From Macrostomum hystrix (lineage: Eukaryota; Platyhelminthes; Macrostomidae): a DNA stretch of 64,000 nucleotides. The position numbers were made by a program, and so were the translations under genes. Position 1 is the first letter of the stretch; each line of letters starts with the position of its first letter. The notes beneath the pieces are model-generated. The model had not been told where the DNA came from. It made no database searches and was given only the letters and a program-made list of their open reading frames with translations. The stretch covers positions 4,359,501 through 4,423,500 of the forward strand of contig CATNEN010000029.1 of assembly GCA_950097015.1 (NCBI GenBank), read 5' to 3'. Shown in pieces: positions 36,599-48,600 of this stretch.

Positions 36599-39500
36599 CT
36601 GCGGTGAATAGTTTCTTAGAAATGTTTTTGGATGTTTCGAAGTCGGAAGTCTAAAACGACATTCTCTTGCACTATTTCTAAACATATCGGATTGAAAAAG
36701 CATCATACCTGCAGGTAGCCCAGCTCAATGTGATGCGCTCCACTATAATCAGCTTTGAAGGTGCGCGTATACAGGAAATCCTTGAGTATGACCTTGGCAA
36801 AGTCTAATTGGCCGGCCTCTTTAGTTAGGACGCAGGTGGCGTCTTCGAAGCAGATCTCATTGCGCCGTATCATGCGCTCTTGCTTGTTCTGGTTGCGCCG
36901 GCCGTGACGGCCCAGCTGGGACACCTGGTAGACATTGATACGCAAAGCCAGCACCGCCGATCTGTCTTGGATTTTCTCTTTGACAGCGGCGGCTCGGGCT
37001 TCTAGATCGCGCAGGAGTTCGTCGCTGCGACGGGTTGGCGAAGTGGCCTCCTTAATTAGGCGGTAGATGTCCTTCTCTGCGAAAATGAAGTTAGTTTTGA
37101 TAGGTTGTCAGACAAAGAAAAGGAAAACATTAAACGAGTTAATGAGTTAATAGTAAAATTTATTACACCTGCGCCAAGCCAATTAGGCCTGATGTGCAGC
37201 CGACAGCACAGCTGCAGTGATTGCGCAGCGCATCTGAAAGCTGTGTTCAGCTGTTCAGTCAATGGACTTGAGGGACGCCACACCTACCCTCAGTAACCCC
37301 AGCTATTGCTGGTACCCATTTAACAGCTGGGTGATCAGTAGCAATGCAGAGTTAAGTTTCTTACTAAAGGACACAAATCGTCTGAGTGGAGTCGGGAATC
37401 GAACCCCCGACCGTTAAGTCGTATCAGTCCCGACGCCCTTACTGCAACCCCCCCAGCTCGGAAAGACTGTGAAACGAAGCTAAACAACGAATAATTCTGA
37501 ATAATTTGAAAACAGAACAAAGACTTAAAGCAAGGAAGAAAACAGAACAAAGACTTAAAGCAAGGAAGAAAACAGAACAAAGACTTAAAGCAAGGAAGAA
37601 AACAGAACAAAGACTTAAAGCAAGGAAGAAAACAGAACAAAGACTTAAAGCAAGGAAGAAAACAGAACAAAGACTTAAAACAAGGAAGAAAACAGAACAA
37701 AGACTTAAAGCAAGGAAGAAAACAGAACAAAGACTTAAAGCAAGGAAGAAAACAGAACCAAGACTTCATAATGAAATGAAATGAAAAGCAAGTGAAAAAA
37801 AACAGAACAAAGCAAAGAAGAAACAAAGCAAAGAAGAACTAAGAATATGAGTAGGAAACAGAACAAAGATCGATAGCTCACCAATGTCCCTCTGGTCCTG
37901 TATAAGGTTGCGCAGCTCCTCCTGATCAGACAGAATCAGTTCGCGCTGCTGCTCAGGCGGTTTGACAAAGAGTGCCCACTTGAGTGTCTGCAAACGCTCC
38001 ATTAGCTCCTTGCGCTTGGGCTCAACGTAGAACAGCAGATTCTGGATTAGATCGATAGCGCGCTCCCATTGCTGCGAATTGGCGCAGGCGGCTATGGTGT
38101 GATGCCACAGTGTGAAGGTGGTGACGCCCTCCTCGTTGGTGAACACCGGATCCTCGGCCGCCGGCCCGATGATTGACAGGTGCGCCATCTCGCTGGGATC
38201 GCCGGGCGTATAGCTGGCGTAGCGAATGTCGCAGCGGCAGCGGGACACAATGCGCTGAAGATTGTCGCCGGAGCCGACGCGATCCGACACGATGCCGCCG
38301 ACTCGCGGCCCGGCGCCCACCACGTCCGGACAGCCCTGGGCGGGATTGGGATTAAACAAGTTGGTATTGGGATTAAACAAGTTGGGATTGCGATTAAACA
38401 AGTTGGTATTGGGATTAAACAAGTTGGGATTGCGATTCAACAAGTTGGGATTGGGATTAAATAATTAGGATTGGGATTAAAAAGTTGGGATTTGGGATTA
38501 AACTATTTATAGTTGGGATTGCGATTAAACAAGTTGGTATTGGGATTAAACAAGTTGGGATTGCGATTCAACAAGTTGGGATTGGGATTAAATAATTAGG
38601 ATTGGGATTAAAAAGTTGGGATTTGGGATTAAAAAGTTGGGATTTGGGATTAAACTAGTTGGGATTGGGATTTGGATTAAAAAAGTTCAGATTAGGACTT
38701 TTAACTTAAACTGATGCTGGTACAAATTTAACAGCAGGGTGAATAGAAGCAATGCAGAGTTAAGTGTCTTGCTAAAGGTGGAGCCGGGAAACGAACCCCC
38801 GACCTTCAAGATCACGACTATATTCTCAGTAATGCGCCGAACATCTGCTGCGGCTGTCACTGGCTGCTGTAGATTTGGTCCAACCGGGTTTAGCATCATT
38901 TCATCTAGTTGAATTCTTGTTAAAACAAGAAAATATCGGGATTTCCATATTTTAGGATAATAATTTCCCACTTATTTACTCTCTGACCTTGAGCTCGTCC
39001 TCGAGTCCGACCCGATTGCCGCGCACAATGGCTTCGGGCAGCCAGCGCTCCTCGGCCTGGCCGCGGCCGACGGTGCTGAAGTACTGCATGCCGATGAGGT
39101 CGCCGGTCACAGTCGACTTGCTCAGCAGTTCTTCGCCTCGCCAAACTGGCTGGCACTGGGCTAGGCTCAGGCAGGTGCGGTCGGCACACACGATCAGGTA
39201 GCCGGGAGTGTTTGGCGACTTCAACAATAGCTGCAGGTTGAGCAGTTCAACACGCAGCCGGCACTCCAGCACATCCTTGATGCTGCACAGATTGTGGCCG
39301 TGCAGGCAGCGGCCGATGTCTCTCGCTTGGCCAGTCTGGTCTGAGCTGACGTTAATGTTGAGTTCGTGCTCACGTTCGTAAGCCAGCCGGCTGAGCAGAG
39401 CTTCGAAATCGTAGCCGGCGTCAGCGGCGGCGGCCGAGGCTGCTGAGGGAGCCGTGGCGGTGCCCGACGCTGAAGCGGCCGCCGATGCGGATGGCGTCGA

Positions 39501-39641
39501 GGTAGAGACGGGCGGAACCAACGATTGCGAAGGTGTTAAAGAGGCTGATTGTTGTTGCGGATGCGAATTCTGGTGGCTGATTGGTCCGGCGCGGTAGTCC
39601 CAGTTGCGAAGCTGCTTCACAGAAGATGTTCGCCTGTGCGG

Positions 39642-39697
<56 letters not shown>

Positions 39698-42600
39698 ACG
39701 GTGAACAGAAAGATGCGGATCGAAGTTTATGATTTATATTTAATATTTAATTCATACGACAGTGAAAAAAAATGGAAATGGAAGATGATGGTTGGAGAGA
39801 GTAGATTGAGAGGGAGATACTGAAAGGAGATAATGCGATTTTCCAGTTAAGTAGCTTCGACCGAAAATACTTGGAACAAAGGATGTGATAAAATTTCAGG
39901 AGGGCTGCGGGCAATGGCGCATCATTTAGTGACACTAGACCTGCAGCCAGCGAGGAGGCTCCTGAGCACACACGCACGGATACTATACACAGGCATACGC
40001 TCACACAGGTGCCCTGACATTTCTAACTGTGCCGTGGAGGTTGGCCCTCAATAGCGTAAACTTCACGACAACCCCCATCAAGCCTTCTCTCCGCGGCTGC
40101 GCCCCAAATAAATGTGGCCTCGCCGCGGAATCGAGCTCAGGGATCTTGGTGAGAGAGGCAAACGCGTTAGACCGCTCCGCCACTCACCACCGCATAGGGG
40201 CAATAGCGGAGAGGATTACATGAAGGGGAGACACTGGAAGGGAGATACTGGAGGATAGATAATGGATATCAAGAGTCCGTTAAAGACCTTGAGCCGTTGC
40301 TGTGACGGGTCGCCGGCAGCCCTAGCGGCTTCGCCCTCCAGCAGCACCTTGAGCTGGGTTGGCATGGGAGCCGAGAGGTTCTTACGCAGCTCCATGGCAT
40401 CCTGGTAGATGTTGATCAGGCCGAATATGTGGTTTCGGATCTCCAGGGTCCAGCGAACTTTTAGATCCTTCACGAACACATTGTGCTTGGCTGTCAGCCT
40501 CTGCGAGTGTGATTAGTCCGTTTAATTTGGTTAGAAGTTTATAAGTACTCAGGCACATGACACTGCAGATTCTTCAATGGATATACGAGTATAATGATAT
40601 CGAGAGGTGTTCAACGATAAAGCTTCATTTCTGCAGCAACGTTGCATTTCTCTATCAGTCAAAGAGATAATCAACATAACAACGGGTTTCTCAGCACGGA
40701 AAGGATCACCGTGATAGTTGGTGTACTTAATGGAAACGTATCACCATTGCGATGAGTATCACCATGGCAACAAGTATCATCATGGCAAAGAGTATCACCA
40801 TGGCGACGAGTATCATCATGGCAACAAGTATCACCATGACAACGAGGATCACCATGGCAACGAGTATCATCATGGCAACGAGTATCACCATGGCAACGAG
40901 TATCACCATGGCAGCGAGTATCACCATGGCAACGAGTATCACCATGGCAACGAGTATCACCATGGCAACAAGTATCACCATGACAACGAGGATCACCATG
41001 GCAACGAGTATCACCATGGCAACGAGGATCACCATGGCAACGAGTATCACCATGACAACGAGGATCACCATGGCAATGAGTATCACCATGGCAACGAGGA
41101 TCACCATGGCAACGAGTAGCATCGCAATATTCAAGTGTTACAACGAAAAGGTTTTAATATAAACCAAATCATAGAATTCCCACACCAACAGGTGTAGATT
41201 CATGCAATGGTTCGGATTATTTCAACTTTTAAGATATAAAAAATAGTTATAAATCTAAAATAACGATTGTAAAACAACAGTCGGTTAGCTTTGACCAATC
41301 TGGAAATAATTCAGCATGCGTCTATGAAAAGATTGCAGAGCATCAAGGAGTTATTTTACTAGAAATTTAACCGATAAAAAGAAAAGTTAAAAGTGTGAAT
41401 TAATACGTTTTAAAAAAGTATTACTATCGGTTAGGATTCATTGCTAGAAAAAAATTTAAACACAAGCTACCCGCTTTAGTAAATTGGTGTGGGACAGTCA
41501 CTGGTGTACATTGGTGTGGGACAGTCACTGGTGTACATTGGTGTGGGACAGTCACTGGTGTACATTGGTGTGGGACAGTCACTGGTGTACATTGGTGTGG
41601 GACAGTCACTGGAGTACATTGGTGTGGGACAGTCACTGGTGTACATTGGTGTGGGACAGTCACTGGTGTACATTGGTGTGGGACAGTCACTGGTGTACAT
41701 TGGTGTGGGACAGTCACTGGTGTACATTGGTGTGGGACAGTCACTGGTGTACATTGGTGTGGGACAGTCACTGGTGTACATTGGTGTGGGACAGTCACTG
41801 GTGTACATTGGTGTGGGACAGTCACTGGTGTACATTGGTGTGGGACAGTCACTGGTGTACATTGGTGTGGGACAGTCACTGGTGTACATTGGTGTGGGAC
41901 AGTCACTGGTGTACATTGGTGTGGGACAGTCACTGGTGTACATTGGTGTGGGACAGTCACTGGTGTACATTGGTGTGGGACAGTCACTGGTGTACATTGG
42001 TGTGGGACAGTCACTGGTGTACATTGGTGTGGGACAGTCACTGGTGTACATTGGTGTGGGACAGTCACTGGTGTACATTGGTGTGGGACAGTCACTGGAG
42101 TACATTGGTGTGGGACAGTCACTGGTGTACATTGGTGTGGGACAGTCACTGGTGTACATTGGTGTGGGACAGTCACTGGTGTACATTGGTGTGGGACAGT
42201 CACTGGAGTACATTGGTGTGGGACAGTCACTGGTGTTCATTGGTGTGGGACAGTCACTGGTGTACATTGGTGTGGGACAGTCACTGGTGTACATTGGAGT
42301 ATGAAATCGGCTACGGAACCAATTAGTAGGTTAAAAGTATCACAACAATCAAAAGTGGTTAATAGATCTAGGAAGTAAATTTGGAAGGGAATGGCATTTA
42401 AATCAAAATGTTTGCATGATTAACCTCTGTATCGGAAGACGATACACTTCCAGACGTTCCTTCGTCCTGTTTAACCAATAATAAAAGTTTCATATTAAAT
42501 TTAATATGCGATAAGCGAAACAAATTAGACACTTAAAGCAAATAATAAATACAATAATAAATACGAGCGTATGAATGAAGTTCCGACCATTTGACCAGCT

Positions 42601-45600
42601 CGTGATCACTCACGCACACAAATACTGTTAGCAGCCACACAATTTCAAAGGCACAATCTTTAGATGGATTTAAATTTCAACTGTAATCAAATATTAAATT
42701 TCATCAAAGTTCATTTTTAGTCTGGACAATCCGGTTCTTTGGCAGTTTATATGGGTCGAAACCACCTGTAGGAATTCTGAATAAGTTATTATTGTAGAAT
42801 AATTTTTTTTGTAAATATAAATCTATATCTGAATGCAAGCATCTTGTGCCATGCATATGTTATTGAAAGCTTATTATTGTCTGGCATGCATCTACAATAG
42901 CTTTGAGCTACTTGCCTTCATCGACGATTCAAGGAACTATAAATAGGGCGAACAATGTTTTCAAAGAAATCGGATCGATACAATACATCAAACGAAACGG
43001 TTGACATAACTAGAACAGACTGAAGTAACACAATGGTGAATATAACACTATTTCTATATTGTCAAATGTACAATTTCAGGGCTGAAGGGAGTGGGGCAGT
43101 CACTGGTGTACATTGTTGTGGGGCAGTCACTGGAGTACATTGGTGTTCAATTCAATTCAATTCATCTTACAGTTCATGTCAGATTAATGGGTGATTTAAT
43201 GGCAGGGAGTGAGGTGCGCGTCAGATGAATTGGGTGGTGGCTAGGCTGGGAGTTTGGTGGACGTCAGATGAATTGGGTGGTGGCTAGGCTGGGAGTGGGG
43301 TGGACGTCAGATGAATAGGGTGGTGGCTAGGCTGGGAATGGGGTGGACGTCAGATGAATAGGGTGGTGGCCAGGCTGGGAGTGGTGTGGGCGTCAGATGA
43401 ATAGGGTAGTGGCTAGGCTGGGAGTGGGGTGGGCGTCAGATGAATAGGGTGGTGGCTAGGCTGGGAGTGGGGTGGACGTCAGATGAATAGGGTGGTGGCT
43501 AGGCTGGGAGTGGTGTGGGCGTCAGATGAATAGGGTGGTGGGTGGCTAGGCTGGGAGTGGGGTGGACGTCAGATGAATAGGGTTGTGGCTAGGCTAGGAG
43601 TGGGGTGGGCGTCAGATGAATAGGGTTGTGGCTAGGATGGGAGTGGGGTGGACGTCAGATGAATAGGGTGGTGGCTAGGATGGGAGTGGGGTGGGCGTCA
43701 GATAAAAAAGGTGGTGGCTAGGCTGGGAGTGAGGTGGGTGTCAGATTAGAAAAAAGTGATGAAAAGTACTGCAGATACTGCAGCATTTTTATATCTGAAC
43801 TAAAAATAACAAATACAAACTCTAAACAAAGCATTTAATACTAAGTCGCGACAAAAATCGAACACCATTCATGTGGCAACGCAGAACAATGTCAGTGCAA
43901 TCAATAGTCACTCACCCCAGTTGACGATCGACTCCGCAAGTCAGTCGCCTCTCTGGAGTCTTCTGCAAAACCAAGGTGGACATTAAAATAAAAAAGATTT
44001 CAGTTTAGCTTGCTTGTAGCCAAGTGGTTAGACAATCTAACTCCACATTGCTTCAGTTCACCCAGCTGTAAATAGTGTACCAGCATTAGCGGGGGCAGAA
44101 TTTTGGGTGGGTATGGCGCCTCCCCAGTCCATGGACTGAACAGCTGTACGCAGCTGTACGAAACTGACCAGAGTTAAACGTAGAGAAGCTGGCGCCTCTG
44201 ACTTGTCCGCCGCCGCCGCCGCCGCTGCCACCTCCGGCTCCACCGGCTCTGTTGTAATCAACCGCCGACAATTCCAGCAGTTGCAGCCGGCCATCAACGC
44301 CGCTACTGCTGAGTGTAACGCTGACTCCGCGAATTTTCACCGTCAGACTGCTGGCGGTCCATTGGGCCCGAGGCCTACGCTTCAGGCCGTCTCGAAAGCC
44401 GGCTAGTTCCATGCTGAAGCTAGCTCGCAAATTTAACTCTCCGGTGGACATTTGAATGCCGTGCCGCCTGGAGAAGGACACCCAGTACTCGGAGAGGGTG
44501 CGCGGGCAGGACAGGTTCAATCGGAAGCTTCTCAGACTGCGGCTGAATAGCGGCTTTCGGCCGGTCACAAATCTGCTATGGGCTGCCGAATGGCTGCGAA
44601 ATATCTGGCCCCGCCGAATCGGCCGGGACACTTTGGTCAGGCAGGTGGCCAGCTTGTCGAAGAATTTCAACGCGTTCGTGTAACAGTTGGACTCGGCCAC
44701 GGGAGCCGAGCCGGAGCCTTCGCCGACGCGCAGGTCGAATGTCAGATTGATGCCGCGGGTGCGGAACTGGGCGAATGAGTCCAGACTCGACTGACGGGCG
44801 GAGTGCGTTGCGGAGATAAAATTTTATTATTTCTACTTGAGGTTTTGGACAGAGGTCTTGGGATCTTAAGGAGAGTTCATTTGGGAAAAATATCCCTTGG
44901 GATTTAGGTTATCTTTTCAAAGTTTGTTTTATTTAAAAGGGATTGAGGATTATATTATAAAGAGGGATTTTGGATTCTTTTAGGAGAGATATTCTGGATT
45001 TTTTGGGGATTTAGGATTTTTTTAGGGATTTAGGATTTTTTAAAGATAGGATTCAGGATTTCTAAGAGAGAGATTTAAGATTATTTTAGGAGAGGGATTT
45101 AGCATTATTTTAGGAGAGGGATTCAGGAGCTTTTAGGGGATTTGGGATTTAGGATTCTTTAATGGGATTTAGGATTTTTTAGGATAGGGAGTTAGGATTT
45201 ATAAGAGAGGGATTTAGGATTCTTTTAGGGGAGGGATGTAGGATTCTTTTAGGAGAGGGATTTAGGATTCTTTTAGGAGAGGGATTCAGGATTCTTTTAG
45301 GGGAGGGATTTAGGATTCTTTTAGGAGAGGGATTTAGGATTCTTGAAGAGAGGCATTCATGATTCTTATAGGAGTGGGATGTAGGATTATAATAGAGGAA
45401 TTCAGGATTTTTTAGACAGGGGTTAATAACTATTTTAGAAGAGGAATCTAGAATAATTTACAGAATTTTTTATTTATTTTCAAGAGGGATTAGGGAATAA
45501 TTTTGGAGACGAATTAAGCATCAAGCAGGATCAAACATTGGTGATGATATTATGATAATTCTAAGGGAACAATAGAGGATGGTTCTTTTTAAAGCGGAGA

Positions 45601-48600
45601 CTTTTCTAGCAAATAGGTTACTGATAGCTTTTGAACAGGGATTGCTGATAATTCCAATGCGCAAGATTTACTAACCAAATCAGTGCCCTTTGGCAGGCGG
45701 TCAGGATTAACCGGCATGACAGAATGGTGATCATTGGGATTGCCGTCAGTCAGCCACTCGAGCAGGATGCTATACCGGGTGGCGGGAAAGTGAAACAGGC
45801 GACAGTCGTCGTACTTGGATGCCGTTCGGCAGTGAACATCCAGATCGCCCAGGAAGCTCCAGCGCACTATACAAAATTTTTTAGTTTTTTTTTAATATGC
45901 ACTCCTTAAATAAGTCTTATTTGATTACATAATTCATGCATAACTACATACAAAATTTTTATTACCTTCACCCTTACCCTAGACTGTTCCCCAGACACTA
46001 ACCTAGATCATTCCTCACACCCTACCCTAGACCTTTCATCACACCCTTACCTAGATAATTCCTCATACCGTGCCCAAGACCATTCCTCACACCCTACCCT
46101 AGACCATTCCTCACACCCTAACCCTAGACCATTCCTCACACTCTACCCTAGATTATTCCTCACACCCTACCCTAGACCATTCCTCCCACCCTTCCCAAGA
46201 CCATTCCTCACACCCTAACCCTAGACCATTCCTCACACCCTAACCCTAGACCATTCCTCACACCCTAACCCTAGACCATTCCTCACACCCTAACCCTAGA
46301 CCATTCCTCACACCCTACCCTAGACCATTCCTCACACCCTAACCCTAGACCATTCCTCACACCCTAACCCTAGACCATTCCTCACACCCTAACCCTAGAC
46401 CATTCCTCACACTCTACCCTAGATTATTCCTCACACCCTACCCTAGACCATTCCTCCCACCCTTCCCAAGACCATTCCTCACACCCTAACCCTAGACCAT
46501 TCCTCACACCCTAACCCTAGACCATTCCTCACACCCTAACCCTAGACCATTCCTCACACCCTAACCCTAGACCATTCCTCACACCCTACCCTAGACCATT
46601 CCTCACATCCTACCCTGGACCATTCCTCACATCCTACCCTGGACCATTCCTCTCAAATAACCCTAGATGGTTTCACAAAGCCTTTAGCGCGAACGCGAAA
46701 CTCACTGTTAGTCCATTCAAACGCGACCCCATTGGACCAGCGCAGCTCCAGAAACTCAGTAGAATTGCACGGATCGCTGCTAGTGTGATAGCGCCAAACC
46801 ATTTCCTTAGCTTCAGCTGTAAGAGTTCCGTGATATTTCACTCGACACTTATCCCACCAGGGCATTGGCGGACTGGGATCCCTAGTTGGCCTAATGATGT
46901 TATTAAAGCACTGATTGAACCAATCAAAAGCAGGTTGCCAATTGGATCCGTAGCACAGTTCGGCTAATTGCAGTGTCATTTTGGCGTCGTGAAAAAATTT
47001 CAACGGCGGCATGCAGCGAATCACGGTGCCGCTAGGCCAGGGACTGCCCGGCTCCACCGTGACAAACCGAATCGAATTCGGGCTTGGCGCGCTCTCCGCC
47101 ACCACTAGACGAGTTGTTAGACGGAGCTCCCTAGTTCGCAGAAGGCATTCCGGATAGTCGCGCAATTGACAATTCCAGCTGGCAGAGTTGAATATCAGCC
47201 GGCGACCGTAGAGGGTACCGAACTCGTGACCAGGCGGCATCGGCGACCAAGGATCGATGCTAGCCATGGCTTCCAGAAGCTTTCGACGACCCCGGAGGGA
47301 GGTGTCCAACAGCCAGGCAATGTTTAACCGGCTGAATGACATTGTCATGAGGGTCTGGCTAGCCGGACATTCGCGCAATTTCTGCTTCCGCTTGATGAAG
47401 GTGTCGGCTTTGCGAGCGTGCAGTTGCTCGCTGATCTGGGCAAGTTTGTCCCGATCTGCGTGTCCTGCCCGCCTGGCCATGGCCTGGGCAATGAGAATTC
47501 GCTCCTCCGTTTCCAGGCACTCGTCCAGCATTAGCAGGTAGTTTTCGCTCAGGTTCAACTCGAACGGATCGTCGTGAAGTTCAATGGTTAGAGACTGTTT
47601 TGAATGGTTGAAGTAGAATATGAGTTAGGTTAGTCTAGCTAATTGTTCAGGGTCTTGTCTAGCCACAATGACTGTAAATCTACTCTAGCTTCGATTCTAG
47701 CTCAAGCCTAGCTTCGATTCTGTTTGAATTCAAGCTTCGATTTTAGCTTAAGTCTAGCTTCGATTCTAGCTTAAGTCTAGCTTCGATTCCAGCTCAAGTC
47801 TAGCTTCGATTCTAGATCAGGCCTAGCTTCGATTTCAGCTCAAGTCTAGCTTCGATTCTAGTTTAAATCTAGCTTCGATTCCAGCTCAAGTCTAGCTTTG
47901 ATTCCAGCTCAAGCCTAGCTTCGATTCTAGCTCAAGGCTAGCTTCGATTCTGTTTGAATTTTCAAGGCTAGCTTCGATTCCAGCTCAAGTCTAGCTTCGA
48001 TTCTAGCTCAAGCCTAGCTTCGATTCTGTTTGAATTCAAGCTTCGATTTTAGCTTAAGTCTAGCTTCGATTCCAGCTCAAGTCTAGCTTCGATTCTAGAT
48101 TAATTCTAGCTTTGATATTAGCTCAAGTCTAGCTTCGATTCCAGCTCGAGTCTAGCTTCGATTCCAGCTCAAGTCTAGCTTCGATTCTAGCCTAAGTCCA
48201 GATGCGACTCTAAAGTTAGTTTAGCTTCTAGTCTTGGTTTAGCCATGGTTCTGGCTTTAGTCTAGCTGCAATGCTAGCACTGTTCGCATCTACAATTGAT
48301 ATTTTCATGCAACATTAACAGTAAATCAAACAGCTGAAACTCACTTCAATGTTGACGCAGATGTCAGAGCCAAGCGGTTTTGTGTCGTCTTTAATCTGGT
48401 CCTTATCCACGTGATTGTGAACACTGCGCAACCATTTTCGTGTGCTCAATACCTGTAAGAGGTATTTTATCATTATGGATGCACTTTTAACTTTAAGATA
48501 CACCTAGACAGCTTAAAGTATGTTTATCGTTCAAGCCTAATTTAGCAAAAGAAAAAACGCGTTAAGTACATATACCAGTATACAAAACATCTTACAAACG

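Noticed and set aside
41424-42326. Four overlapping frames of about 270-280 codons on both strands
   Set aside because: An artefact of a 27-bp stop-free tandem repeat open in four frames.
45960-46660. Interstitial telomere (CCCTAACCC)
   Set aside because: Only one or two telomere-like units occur inside each 24/25-bp monomer, with unrelated sequence between, so it is a minisatellite.
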